DNA from: Celeribacter baekdonensis B30
Lineage (GTDB): Bacteria > Pseudomonadota > Alphaproteobacteria > Rhodobacterales > Rhodobacteraceae
Direction: 5' to 3'
DNA: 64,000 nt
Assembly (NCBI RefSeq): GCF_000299875.1
Contig: NZ_AMRK01000003.1
Location: 186,001-250,000 of the forward strand
The notes under the pieces are model-generated. The model was not told where the DNA came from. It saw nothing but the letters and a program-made list of their open reading frames with translations, and ran no database searches. The first letter of the stretch is position 1. Each line of letters begins with the position of its first letter. Positions 36,901 to 44,969 of this stretch are shown here, in pieces. The position numbers and the translations under genes are program-made.

Positions 36901-37000
36901 TTTCAGACTCAAAATCGAATTCCTCGACCTTGTTTCCGTCCACCACCACAACGCGGGTCTCTTCCGCGTGGGTGGCATCGATAAGCATCTTTTTAGCCAT
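33944..37000 (-). CDS. rne: Ribonuclease E
   Basis: A 1018-residue endoribonuclease that starts mRNA decay and processes rRNA and tRNA. The S1 RNA-binding region at the N terminus is split by an acidic insert of about 170 residues (about 100-270), rich in D and E. The catalytic aspartates are D483 (VAVDVNSGR) and D526 (LIVIDFIDMEE), 43 apart exactly as in E. coli. The zinc link that joins dimers is C584-P-H-C587. From about 690 to the end the protein is low-complexity, rich in A, E, K and P, the degradosome scaffold. ATG 37000 starts at the conserved MAKKMLIDA; longer frames are unsupported. Confidence 0.95.
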   Translation of the reverse strand: MAKKMLIDATHAEETRVVVVDGNKVEEFDFESENKRQLAGNIYLAKVTRVEPSLQAAFVDYGGNRHGFLAFSEIHPDYYQIPVADREALMAEELAYAKAQEEEEDKPKRPRRRSRSRTRSKAEEVTSSDAVETQEVVGEDADQDSATENGAPQSISGMDVIEPEASEADDMIADPSGHSPVEEGTSPAFAVQDTPVEEPAEEDDTTSDDVADDSADDQGDDSDDHGDDDGDEDDAETAADKDDSIESVADDDTSDDFRPVRKPRPRKYKIQEVVKVRQVMLVQVVKEERGNKGAALTTYLSLAGRYCVLMPNTARGGGISRKITNIADRKKLKEIAGELEVPQGAGLIVRTAGAQRTKTEIKRDYDYLKRMWEQIRALTLKSTAPAKIYEEGDLIKRSIRDLYNKDIDEVFVEGEAGFREAKAFMEMIMPTHAENVKHYADSLPLFARFQVESYLSSMFNPTVQLKSGGYIVIDLTEALVAVDVNSGRATKEGSIEETALKTNLEAAEEVARQARLRDLAGLIVIDFIDMEERRNNAAVEKRLKDKLKTDRARIQVGRISGFGLLEMSRQRLRPGMLEATTQPCPHCHGTGLIRSDDNMALTILRQLEEEGTRKRSREVLVKAPVAVINYLVNIKRERVAQIEARYGMAVRLEADPFMISPDFTIERFKTATRVIVAEQSNVISASADLMADYVEPEEDQVDAVGEEAEAVEVSEPRSVDATEDTGEEEKPKKRRRRRRRRRKPGDAPEGQEGENGSDEDSESNDDTGSDEGETAPAEATSEAPETAEDAPAEKPKRTRTRSRSTKTTPVSEEVTETKEETKDEVAPEAEAAAEEAPAEKPKRTRTSRARKPAVVAEEGAEAAAEAETKTKTAAKPKTTRSRAKKPVTEGEGEAAVAKPKPAPRKRKTKAEREAEEAAKAAEAAAVQAEAPAAETPVEAVQVEAAQVEALPEVTAEVVPEIVAEVAVEAPVAEPVAEAAPETAPEPAPEMVEATSAPETASEPEDEGPKRRGWWSIGR

Positions 37001-37768
37001 TGTTGTCTTTCGGCACCCACAACAGACGCGCCTCCCCTTCGGAGCGACGCGCGGGTTTGCGGGTGATGTTTTGAGGCGAGCGATCGTGCGGGCAAGGGCG
37101 CGGGGACGCAAGCGTCCCGTCTGTGCTCTAATCTTGCCTCGTCGCGTTGCATCGCGGTTCTTCTCCGGCACATCAGGCGCGCCCTTCGGCCCTGCCCTAG
37201 TCCCCATACAAATCCCCCTGTCCGGCTTGGACGTCAGGGGCGTTTCATGCCGCTGGATGTATCACGTCTGGCTTTGTCATGCCTGACCTTGTCTGCCCAG
37301 CGGCGGCATCGGTCTGCACTACGGGCGGGCGGCGTCGATGGGGTTCACTGATCTCAGATGGATCAAGGACCTCACAGGCGGCTCCAGCTCTCGCATGCAG
37401 CGAATGAGTCTCACGCGGTTTCCGGGGCGGCGTTTTCCCAAAGGACCCAATGGACCTCAAAGGGACACCAAGCCAGACCTGCGTCCTCCTATCAGTAGTG
37501 ATCCCGCACCTCTATGACAACACGCAAATTTGCAAAGTGACATTTCACGTTGAAAATCGCGGAAAACATGTGCCCATCCGTGTGTCTATACATCCAAGCC
37601 GCCCGGCGGAACCCTATAATTTTCACCTTTTACCCGCCAGAGCTTAATAAATACTCACCTGATCCCGGCTCTCTGCCTCCGCTCTTGCACACCTCAGGCA
37701 TCTGCGCTTTGCTGATCTCACCGTCCCAATCTCACGCGCCAATCTCGCTGTGCCCAAAGGAACCCGCA
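37001..37768. promoter_or_regulatory. Long divergent intergenic region with rne leader
   Basis: No gene is supported in these 768 bp. The rne side (37001 to about 37250) should be a long 5' untranslated leader, as rne leaders usually mediate autoregulation. It contains a tight GGGACGC/GCGTCCC hairpin at 37103-37118. On the other side a perfect TATAAT (37615-37620) could be the -10 of the secreted-protein gene, though no good -35 pairs with it. Open frames at 37450 and 37550 are accidental. Confidence 0.4.
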
Positions 37769-38242
37769 ATGTCCCGCCCCCTGCTTATCACAGCCACCTT
37801 TTCCCTCATCATCGCCCTTCTCCCAACATTCTGTCAGGCCAAATCGCTTACCTGTGCGCCTGAATGGCATCGGGCCAATCTGACCAACTACACCTCCTAC
37901 CCCGCCCCCGACAGCGAGGAATGCCTGGCCTATAATGGCTGTACCTGGGCGGGCCAGTTTTACGGCCTGGAGGACGCTCAGACCGAGGCATGGGTCGCCG
38001 CGCATAACATCGTGGCGGTGCATGAAAAGGATTGGGGCTGGCTGGGGATGAAGACACTGCGCCTGCGCCAAGGCGGGCATGAGATCACCGCTCAGGCCAT
38101 CGACATTTGTTCAGATGCGGATTGTGACGGCTGTTGCACCAAAAACCTCGGCGGTGACGGCTATTTGGTCGACATCGAGGTCAATACCATGGCGCGGTTT
38201 GGCCCCGGCGAAGGTGTGGTTGACTTTCAGGTCTGTGACTAA
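37769..38242 (+). CDS. Secreted cysteine-rich protein, possible double-psi beta-barrel fold
   Basis: A 157-residue protein with a signal peptide ending TFCQA, so about 135 residues mature outside the cytoplasm. It holds nine or so cysteines, including DICSDADCDGCC, which suggests disulfides. The pattern NGCTWAGQFYG near the start of the domain and VDIEVNTMARFG at its end recalls the barwin/expansin/RlpA double-psi barrel, which binds glycans. I do not recognise a named family. ATG 37769 has AAAGGAA six bases upstream. It is monocistronic and convergent with the dctD-like gene. Confidence 0.7.
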   Translation: MSRPLLITATFSLIIALLPTFCQAKSLTCAPEWHRANLTNYTSYPAPDSEECLAYNGCTWAGQFYGLEDAQTEAWVAAHNIVAVHEKDWGWLGMKTLRLRQGGHEITAQAIDICSDADCDGCCTKNLGGDGYLVDIEVNTMARFGPGEGVVDFQVCD

Positions 38243-38277
38243 GCCCCGCCCGATGATTGGCAGATCACGGGCGGGGC
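38243..38277. terminator. Bidirectional hairpin between convergent genes
   Basis: A 10-bp GC-rich stem (GCCCCGCCCG, 38243-38252, with 38268-38277) starts right after the TAA of the secreted-protein gene and lies just past the dctD stop on the other strand. It lacks a T run but sits where both transcripts must end. Confidence 0.6.
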
Positions 38278-38286
38278 CAGAGGCGG

Positions 38287-39621
38287 TTACAGGTAATCGG
38301 CGCGTTGCAGGCTGTATTTGGCCATTTTCTCGTTCAACGTCCGACGTGGCAGGCAAAGTTCATCCATCACCGCGACGATAGAGCCTTTGTGACGGCGCAT
38401 CGTGTTGTCGATCAGCATCCGCTCGAACGCTTCGACATATTCCTTCAACGGCTTGCCCTCTGTGGTCATGGTCTGCTGTTCCGGCGCGTCCGATTCTGAC
38501 AAGAGCAGCGAGGTGATCGACCCCGACCCACGCCGGCTTTGCAGCACCGAACGCTCCGCCACATTGATCAATTGCCGGATGTTGCCGGGCCATGGTGCTT
38601 GCAACAATTGCGCCGCCTCCTGGGCCGACACTTCCGGCGCGTCGCAGCCGTATTCCTCGGCAAATTGTTGGCTCAACTGAGTGAACAGCGACAGGATGTC
38701 TTCGCCGCGCGCGCGCAGGGGCGGCGTGGTGATTTTCATCGCCGCCAAGCGGTAAAACAGGTCCGGGCGCATCGCGGACTCGCAGGTCCGGCCTTGTTCT
38801 TGCAGGTTGCAAATCGCGATGATCCGGGTTTCCGGCGGCGTGCCCTGTTCGTTGATCAGGGTCAGCAAACGCGCCTGAAGCGGCATTGGCATGGCCTCAA
38901 TGTCTTCCAGCACCAAGGTGCCGCCACGCGCCTCTTCGAACAGCGGTTGAATCTGCCCATCCGGGTCGGGACCGAACAACCGTTTCGACAGATCATACTC
39001 ATCCCGGCCAGCGCAGGCAAAGGTGATGAATTTTTTCGAGGCCCGCGCGCCAACCGCGTGCAAAGCATGGGCGATCAGTGTTTTGCCGGTGCCGGTTTCG
39101 CCGTCGATCAACACATGACCGTCGGCTTGGCCCAGATCCAGAATATCCTCGCGCAGACGCTCCATCACCGGGCTTGCGCCGATCAGCTTATTCATAATCC
39201 CGGTGCCATCGGACAACTCGCGCCGCAGCGCCCGGTTATCAAGCGTCAGCCGCCGCGCGTTGGTGGCCTTTTTCGCCAGTTCCGTCATCCGGTCCGGGTT
39301 GAAAGGTTTCTCCAGAAAATCAAACGCGCCGATGCGCATCGCTTCGACTGCCATCGGCACATCGCCGTGCCCGGTGATCATGATCACCGGCAGGCCGCTA
39401 TCAACGCTCATCAGTTTCTTGAGAAACTGCATCCCGTCCATGCCCGGCATTTTGATATCGGTGATGACAACGCCGGGGTAATCCGACCCAAGCGCTTTCA
39501 CCGCCTCCTCCGCCGTGGCAAAGGTTTCCGTGTCAAATCCGGACAGCGCAAGCCATTGGCTGATGGATTGGCGCATGTCTTGTTCGTCATCGACGATCGC
39601 GATTTTCATTGCCGTCGCCAT
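38287..39621 (-). CDS. DctD-like response regulator lacking the sigma-54 loop
   Basis: A 444-residue response regulator: receiver with D55 (VVITDIKMPG), AAA+ domain with Walker A GETGTGKT (174-181), an arginine-finger region RPDLFYRLA, and a C-terminal Fis-type helix-turn-helix. It looks like DctD, the C4-dicarboxylate transport activator, and follows a DctB-type kinase. Oddly, the GAFTGA loop that touches sigma-54 is absent (LFGPDPDGQIQ stands there) and the Walker B acidic pair reads ED (239-240) not DE. It may act through sigma-70 or as a repressor. ATG 39621 is preceded by AAGAGG. No dct transporter is adjacent. Confidence 0.85.
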   Translation of the reverse strand: MATAMKIAIVDDEQDMRQSISQWLALSGFDTETFATAEEAVKALGSDYPGVVITDIKMPGMDGMQFLKKLMSVDSGLPVIMITGHGDVPMAVEAMRIGAFDFLEKPFNPDRMTELAKKATNARRLTLDNRALRRELSDGTGIMNKLIGASPVMERLREDILDLGQADGHVLIDGETGTGKTLIAHALHAVGARASKKFITFACAGRDEYDLSKRLFGPDPDGQIQPLFEEARGGTLVLEDIEAMPMPLQARLLTLINEQGTPPETRIIAICNLQEQGRTCESAMRPDLFYRLAAMKITTPPLRARGEDILSLFTQLSQQFAEEYGCDAPEVSAQEAAQLLQAPWPGNIRQLINVAERSVLQSRRGSGSITSLLLSESDAPEQQTMTTEGKPLKEYVEAFERMLIDNTMRRHKGSIVAVMDELCLPRRTLNEKMAKYSLQRADYL

Positions 39622-39690
39622 GGTCTTTCCTCTTCTTTTTCGGCCCAAACTCTGGGCCTATTTAATCTGGGCCACTCTTAAGATGCGGCG

Positions 39691-41448
39691 TTACTGCGCC
39701 GCGTGTCTGCTTTCGCGCGACAGGGGCAGCACCATTTCAAAGGCCGCACCGCCCACCGGACGGTTGCGCGCCATCAATCTCCCCCCCAGTTCGGCGACAA
39801 TCCCCGACGAGATCGCCAACCCAAGCCCGACGCCATCCCCCGGCGCCTTGGTGGTATAAAACGGTTCAAACAGCGTATCGAGATCCTCGATCCCGGTGCC
39901 ATTGTCTCGCACGGTCACTGCGGCTTGGGTGCCGCCTGTGACCAATATTTCGATTTGGGGTTCCGATGCGGTTTTACAAGCATCAAAGGCATTTCTGAGC
40001 AGATTGACCAAGACCTGTTCCAACCGCACCCGGTCGCCATCGACGATCACCGGCTCGGGCGGCAGGGTGCGAATGATCTCGACCGAGCGCTGTTTGAGCT
40101 GGGGTTCCATCATCGAGAGCGCCGAGGACACGCACTCGCGCAAATCAATTGGCTGAAGCTGATCGGAGCCTTTGCGAGCGTAGGATTTCAGCTGTTTGGT
40201 GATCGCGGCCATGCGGTTGATCAGATCGTCAATCCGCCCAAACGAGGCCAGAGCCTCCTCGGATCGTTTGCGTTTGATCAACAGCCGCGCGCCGGCCAAA
40301 TAGGTCTTCATCGCCGCCAAAGGTTGGTTCAATTCGTGGCTGACCGCCGCCGACATTTCGCCCAGCACGGCCAATTTCGACGATTGTGCCAAGGTTTGCT
40401 CGGCAACCTCAAGGCTTTTCTCCGCCCGCTTGCGTTCTTGAATCTCCCGTTCAAGGGCCGCGTTCAACAGCCGCAATTCGGCACTTTCGCGCTGAAACAG
40501 GCCCGCACGCGATACGGCGCGCCGCGAGGTCAGGTAAAACACACCAGACAGCAACACGGCAAAACCCATGATCTCAAGCGCCAAGAACCCGTTCACCCGT
40601 TCGCGCACAGAAGAATAGGCGGTGAATGAGGTCATCCGCCAGCCGCGAAACGGAATACGGCTTTCCAAACGCATCAAGGCCTCGCCGCCCAAATAGACTT
40701 CGGCGGGGTCCGGCGACCAATCGGTGGTGATCTGAAACGCGCGCTCAATCGCGGTTGGCGCGTCGGTGACCGCCAAGGCCTCGGTTTCGGTTTTCGAACG
40801 CCAACGCGGCTCGGTCGACAGGATGATCTGGCCTTCCGAATTGGCCACCACCACCGCGTCCGAAATCCCGGCCCATGTTTTCTCAAATCGCGCCAGATCG
40901 ACCAGCACCACGATCACCCCGGCCAGCGCGCCATTGACATCAATCCGGCGGCTGTAAGTGAATTCATAAGCCCCGTTGTTCAGCTGGGTGGTTTTGAAAA
41001 TCGTATCATTGGAGCGCAGCGCATCGACGAAATAGGACGATTGGCGATTGTTGGTCCCCAACAGCGAGCGATCCGTGGCCGCCACAACCCGCCCGCTTTC
41101 GTCCAAAAGCGTGATCCCCGCCGCGCCAATTTCCTGAATGTAGGAGATCAGATGTTGCGAGGTCTGGGCGAAATCGTTGGAATTGAGCGCACCGACCAAA
41201 ACCGGATCGCGCGACAACAGGATCGGCACGATGGAATTGCGCTGAAGTTCCGACAGCAGGTTGCCGGAGTAGAGCGCCTGACGCACTTCGGCGCGGTTGC
41301 GCGTCAAAATGGTATAGCGTTCGGTCAAAAACAGGTTGGTGACCCAAATGACGCCAATGGCCGCCACGACAAACGCAACAAGCGCCAGCCGCCCGGCCCA
41401 GGTCATTGTTTTCGGCCTTTTCGGCCCCATCAGGTCGCGCTCACTCAT
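39691..41448 (-). CDS. DctB-like sensor histidine kinase
   Basis: A 585-residue sensor kinase. Two membrane helices (about 17-40 and 290-310) flank a periplasmic double-PDC sensor of about 245 residues, as in DctB, which senses C4-dicarboxylates. A coiled coil leads to the dimerisation histidine in AAVSHELNQPLAAMKTY and an ATP-binding domain with N, G1 (DNGTGI) and G2 (GVGLGLAIS) boxes. The start is taken at ATG 41448; the frame opens further upstream to 41502 and no ribosome site decides. Its target is the DctD-like gene 69 bp downstream. Confidence 0.85.
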   Translation of the reverse strand: MSERDLMGPKRPKTMTWAGRLALVAFVVAAIGVIWVTNLFLTERYTILTRNRAEVRQALYSGNLLSELQRNSIVPILLSRDPVLVGALNSNDFAQTSQHLISYIQEIGAAGITLLDESGRVVAATDRSLLGTNNRQSSYFVDALRSNDTIFKTTQLNNGAYEFTYSRRIDVNGALAGVIVVLVDLARFEKTWAGISDAVVVANSEGQIILSTEPRWRSKTETEALAVTDAPTAIERAFQITTDWSPDPAEVYLGGEALMRLESRIPFRGWRMTSFTAYSSVRERVNGFLALEIMGFAVLLSGVFYLTSRRAVSRAGLFQRESAELRLLNAALEREIQERKRAEKSLEVAEQTLAQSSKLAVLGEMSAAVSHELNQPLAAMKTYLAGARLLIKRKRSEEALASFGRIDDLINRMAAITKQLKSYARKGSDQLQPIDLRECVSSALSMMEPQLKQRSVEIIRTLPPEPVIVDGDRVRLEQVLVNLLRNAFDACKTASEPQIEILVTGGTQAAVTVRDNGTGIEDLDTLFEPFYTTKAPGDGVGLGLAISSGIVAELGGRLMARNRPVGGAAFEMVLPLSRESRHAAQ

Positions 41449-41606
41449 GCAAGCAGAATACGCCCGCCCACCCCGGACCTGCAAGAGGTCGCGAGCGCGC
41501 ATGCCGCGTCAAACCCAGCGGATTTTTGACGGTTTTCAACAATTTGAGCGGAGTTTCGCCACACAGAGGTCCATGGCGAGCCAGAGTTGACCCACCCTTA
41601 ACCGGT

Positions 41607-42275
41607 TCAGGCCGAGACCACAGCCTCAAGCAGCGAGGCAAAGAACAAAGCCCCGTCCTCATTGCCATGCGCAGGTTCGGCGGCGCGTTCCGGGTGCGGC
41701 ATCATCCCCAAGACGCGCCGGTTCGGTGACAGGATGCCCGCAATGTCGCGATCCGATCCATTCGGGTTGTCAAGATAGCGGAACGCCACAAGCCCCTCGC
41801 CCTCCAACATGTCCAGCGTGTCGGCATCGGCGGTGAAATTGCCGTCGTGATGCGCGATCGGAATGCGGATGTGCTGACCCTGGGCATAGGCGGAGGTATA
41901 GGGGCTGTCGGTGATTTCAACGGCCAATCCCACCGTGCGGCAGATGTATTTCAAATTGCCGTTGCGCAGCAAAGCGCCGGGCAAAAGCCGCGCCTCGGTG
42001 AGGACCTGAAAGCCGTTGCAAATGCCAAAGGCATAGCCGCCGCGCTCAACGTGTTTCTTCAACGACGCCACGACGGGCGAGTTCGCCGCAATCGCACCGC
42101 AGCGCAGGTAATCGCCATAAGAAAAGCCCCCCGGCACGCCGACAACATCGACACCCTCGGGCAAGTCCGCGTCCTTGTGCCAAACCATCGTGACATCCGC
42201 CCCCGCGCGCTTGAGCGCCGTGTACATATCGCGGTCACAGTTCGATCCGGGGAATTGCAGAACGGCGGCTTTCAT
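41607..42275 (-). CDS. purQ: Phosphoribosylformylglycinamidine synthase, glutaminase subunit PurQ
   Basis: A 222-residue class I glutamine amidotransferase that feeds ammonia to PurL in the fourth step of purine synthesis. The nucleophile is C86 in GICNGFQ, with the histidine and glutamate in HPE near the C terminus. Start ATG 42275 has AAGGAG upstream; the frame runs on but without support. It belongs with purC and purS upstream on the same strand; a DUF1203 gene lies between. PurL is not in the window. Confidence 0.95.
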   Translation of the reverse strand: MKAAVLQFPGSNCDRDMYTALKRAGADVTMVWHKDADLPEGVDVVGVPGGFSYGDYLRCGAIAANSPVVASLKKHVERGGYAFGICNGFQVLTEARLLPGALLRNGNLKYICRTVGLAVEITDSPYTSAYAQGQHIRIPIAHHDGNFTADADTLDMLEGEGLVAFRYLDNPNGSDRDIAGILSPNRRVLGMMPHPERAAEPAHGNEDGALFFASLLEAVVSA

Positions 42276-42367
42276 CGGCAGAGCTCCTTGGCAGATAGGC
42301 AGATGGGAGGCATTCGCCCGCCTGATACGATGGGACGGGGTTTGGATCAAGTGGAGATCAGCCCAGA

Positions 42368-42829
42368 TTACCCCCGTGTCACCCGAACTTGCCAACAATT
42401 GTTGCGCGCTGAACGGATGTCGACGAAAGCAATGTCCTCACGGATCAGCAATTCGGCGCAATAGGGTTTGATCTCGGATTGTGGCGTGATCCGCCCGGTG
42501 CCATAAACAATGCGTTCCTCGGCATTATAGGCTTTGATCAGATAGTCCGGCGAGCTGGTCAACACCGCCGGGGTTTCCGAACTGAAGTAAGGCGGGCATT
42601 CGGCGGCGCACAGAAAGATCGGCCCGGTTTCAGCATAGGGTTGCAATATAGAGAACGGTCGATGCGCGCAAATCAACATCCCCGCCCCTTTTGGCACATG
42701 GCACAAACAATGCCGACACGGCGCGGCGTCATAGGGGTTCAACACCCGCTCAGGCGTCTGGCCATTGGCATCCGGTTTGCCAAGGCGCAGCGCATGGGCG
42801 GTGAGGGTGGGCAGTCCTTGAAAGATCAT
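42368..42829 (-). CDS. DUF1203 family protein
   Basis: A 153-residue cytoplasmic protein of unknown function. The block [14 protein letters not shown] and the later [18 protein letters not shown] are the DUF1203 signature, with several conserved cysteines. ATG 42829 has AGGAG with a 7-base spacer; the longer frame is unsupported. It sits between purS and purQ on the same strand, past the purS terminator, so it is probably transcribed with purQ. No role in purine synthesis is known. Confidence 0.8.
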   Translation of the reverse strand: MIFQGLPTLTAHALRLGKPDANGQTPERVLNPYDAAPCRHCLCHVPKGAGMLICAHRPFSILQPYAETGPIFLCAAECPPYFSSETPAVLTSSPDYLIKAYNAEERIVYGTGRITPQSEIKPYCAELLIREDIAFVDIRSARNNCWQVRVTRG

Positions 42830-42990
42830 CGTAACGCTCCTGTGTGGATGTGCCTCAGACCTAAAAAACCACCCCTCATTTGGCGACCCGGATCCTGTGG
42901 AAACGGATTTGGGGACCGAAGCGCCGTGACTTGCGGAGGACGGGGCTTGACCAAACAAGAAATGCAACTGGGAAAACCCAATTGCCCAAC

Positions 42991-43019
42991 AAAAAACCGC
43001 CCCCAAGGGAGCGGCTTTT
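42991..43019 (-). terminator. Rho-independent terminator after purS
   Basis: On the minus strand a GC stem with one bulge and one wobble pair ends in six T bases, 26 bp after purS. It separates purC-purS from the DUF1203-purQ unit. Confidence 0.8.
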
Positions 43020-43044
43020 CAATGTTTTACAGACCCAACTCAGA

Positions 43045-43275
43045 TCAGAGCAGGGTGATCCGGTAGCTTTCGATCACCGTGTTGGCCAAAAGCTTGTCGC
43101 ACATCTCTTTGATCGACTCTTCCGAGGTGCCATCGGCCAGATCCAATTCGATCACCTTGCCCTGACGGACCTCGTTGACGCCCTCAAACCCAAGCGCGCC
43201 GAGCGCGTGTTGGACGGCCGCCCCCTGAGGGTCGAGAACACCGGTTTTCAGCATGACGTCGATGCGGGCTTTCAT
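43045..43275 (-). CDS. purS: Phosphoribosylformylglycinamidine synthase subunit PurS
   Basis: A 76-residue small subunit that bridges PurQ and PurL. The start MKARIDVMLKTGVLDPQG and the middle GKVIELDL are typical. ATG 43275 is preferred because AAAGGA is nine bases upstream; the TTG at 43284 is too close to it. It follows purC by 21 bp on the same strand. Confidence 0.93.
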   Translation of the reverse strand: MKARIDVMLKTGVLDPQGAAVQHALGALGFEGVNEVRQGKVIELDLADGTSEESIKEMCDKLLANTVIESYRITLL

Positions 43276-43296
43276 CGTGGGCAATCCTTTAGGAAG

Positions 43297-44058
43297 TTAG
43301 TTGATCAGGGTCGGCTTGTCGCCGATCGGGCCGTTCGTGGGCAAAACGCCAAGGCGGCGAGCCACTTCGGAATAGGCATCGGTGAGCGAGCCCAGGTCGC
43401 GGCGGAACACGTCTTTATCAAGCTTTTGTCCGCTTTCGATGTCCCACAACCGGCAACTGTCCGGCGAAATCTCATCAGCCACGATCAGGCGCATGAAATC
43501 GCCGTCCCAGACCCGGCCAATTTCGATTTTGAAATCAATCAGTTTGATGCCAACGCCATACATCACGCCGGACATGAAATCATTCACCCGCAACGCCAAA
43601 GCGACGATGTCGTCGAGGTCCTGTTGCGAGGCCCAACCAAAGGCGATGATGTATTCTTCGGGCACCAAAGGATCGCCCAAAGCGTCGTCTTTGTAGGAAA
43701 ATTCGATGATCGGACGCGGCAGGCGCATCCCCTCTTCGAGACCCAGACGTTTGGCCATGGACCCCGCGGCAAAGTTGCGCACGATGACTTCGAGCGGAAT
43801 GATCTCGCACTGGCGGATCAACTGCTCGCGCATATTGAGGCGTTTGATGAAGTGGTTCGGCACGCCGATGGCGGTCAGGCCGTTCATGAAAAACTCGGAC
43901 AAGCGGTTGTTCAACACGCCCTTGCCTTCGATGGTGGCGCGCTTCTCGGCGTTGAACGCGGTGGCGTCATCTTTGAAATACTGGATCAGCGTGCCCGGCT
44001 CCGGACCCTCATAAAGAGTCTTTGCTTTGCCTTCATAGATTTTTTTACGGCGCGCCAT
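43297..44058 (-). CDS. purC: SAICAR synthase PurC
   Basis: A 253-residue phosphoribosylaminoimidazole-succinocarboxamide synthase that adds aspartate to CAIR with ATP in purine synthesis. The N-terminal [13 protein letters not shown] and the signatures LIDFKIEIG and [14 protein letters not shown] are all present. ATG 44058 has GGAGG just upstream; the frame extends to 44205 without support. It heads the purC-purS unit and is divergent from the ATPase inhibitor gene. Confidence 0.96.
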   Translation of the reverse strand: MARRKKIYEGKAKTLYEGPEPGTLIQYFKDDATAFNAEKRATIEGKGVLNNRLSEFFMNGLTAIGVPNHFIKRLNMREQLIRQCEIIPLEVIVRNFAAGSMAKRLGLEEGMRLPRPIIEFSYKDDALGDPLVPEEYIIAFGWASQQDLDDIVALALRVNDFMSGVMYGVGIKLIDFKIEIGRVWDGDFMRLIVADEISPDSCRLWDIESGQKLDKDVFRRDLGSLTDAYSEVARRLGVLPTNGPIGDKPTLIN

Positions 44059-44257
44059 GGGGCCTCCAAAAGCTGATGGGCCGGGAATCATCGCGACCGG
44101 CCTCTTTATGCCGCTCTTTAGGGCAAGGGAACGCCGGGAGCAAGTTCGGCGCCATATTTGCCCCCGCCAGAGCGGAAAACTCTGTCCAAACGCCACCTGC
44201 CCCATGCCAACACGCTGTGTCCTTTTAAAGTTTTTGATAAATATTCATTCATGCGTC

Positions 44258-44287
44258 TTGATATGTCGCAAAGATAAGTCCCATATT
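44258..44287 (+). promoter_or_regulatory. Candidate promoter of the zeta inhibitor gene
   Basis: TTGATA (44258-44263) and CATATT (44282-44287) are spaced by 18 bp in an AT-rich patch, 35 bp before the start codon. The -10 is weak. Confidence 0.35.
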
Positions 44288-44321
44288 TTAAGTAAGATCA
44301 GCAGTTGAGGAGGAGCCAACA

Positions 44322-44630
44322 ATGACCACATTTGACGACCGCGAAGCCGCATTTGAATCCAAATTTGTCCATGACGCCGAGACCCAATTTCGATTGGAGG
44401 CCCGTGCGAACAAAAAAATTGCGCTTTGGGCCGCCGATATTATGGGCAAATCCGCAGCCGACGCTTTGGCCTATGTGGCGGAGGTGATCCGCGCCGATAT
44501 GCAAGAATCCGGTGCCGAAGATGTGATCGCCAAAGTCGCCGCAGACCTCGGCGCGCGCTCAACCGCCGCAGCGATCCGCGAAAAATATGCCGCCTTCCTG
44601 GTCGAGGCTCAACAAGAGATGATGCAATAA
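44322..44630 (+). CDS. F1-ATPase inhibitor zeta subunit (DUF1476)
   Basis: A 102-residue helical protein of the DUF1476 family. In Paracoccus denitrificans this is the zeta subunit, whose N-terminal arm enters the F1 catalytic site and blocks ATP hydrolysis. The N terminus MTTFDDREAAFESKF matches that inhibitory region. It starts with a strong GAGGAGG site and is monocistronic, divergent from purC, an arrangement I recall from other Rhodobacterales. Family sure; inhibitory action inferred. Confidence 0.88.
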   Translation: MTTFDDREAAFESKFVHDAETQFRLEARANKKIALWAADIMGKSAADALAYVAEVIRADMQESGAEDVIAKVAADLGARSTAAAIREKYAAFLVEAQQEMMQ

Positions 44631-44743
44631 GTTTGGCGTAGTGCCGATCCGACAAGCCCGGCTGTGGTCGGGTTTGGTGGTTATCGTTCAGCCCCCAACA
44701 GACACCGTCAATCACTGTGTCAATCACAGTCAATTTTAGCATC

Positions 44744-44773
44744 ACGGCCCGCAGTCATCCTGCGGGCCGTTTT
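44744..44773 (+). terminator. Rho-independent terminator after the zeta gene
   Basis: ACGGCCCGCA (44744-44753) pairs perfectly with TGCGGGCCGT (44761-44770) over a 7-nt loop and runs into T bases. Just before it, 44714-44730 hold a small ACTGTG/CACAGT hairpin. The rest of the gap 44631-44969 shows no gene. Confidence 0.9.
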
Positions 44774-44969
44774 CACATCTCCACCTCAAACACAGTTCTA
44801 TTTGCCGGTCTATTTGCCGGTTTTGGCTGCGCCGCGCTCAAATTGAACGTGGATTAATCGAATCTTGGCAAACCGGGACTATTGCTCACAGACCAATCAT
44901 GTGTGCGCTTGATCCCCCCAGCGCGCCAGAACCCGACCTCAGGCTCAGCCCAAAAGGACCACCTTCGCC

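Noticed and set aside
37450-37768. Small plus-strand frames and an early start at 37550 before the secreted protein
   Set aside because: They lack ribosome sites and would hide the clear signal peptide that begins at ATG 37769.
38287-39621. Assigning the regulator as a standard sigma-54 activator dctD
   Set aside because: The GAFTGA loop is missing and no dct transporter is adjacent, so the gene name was left off.
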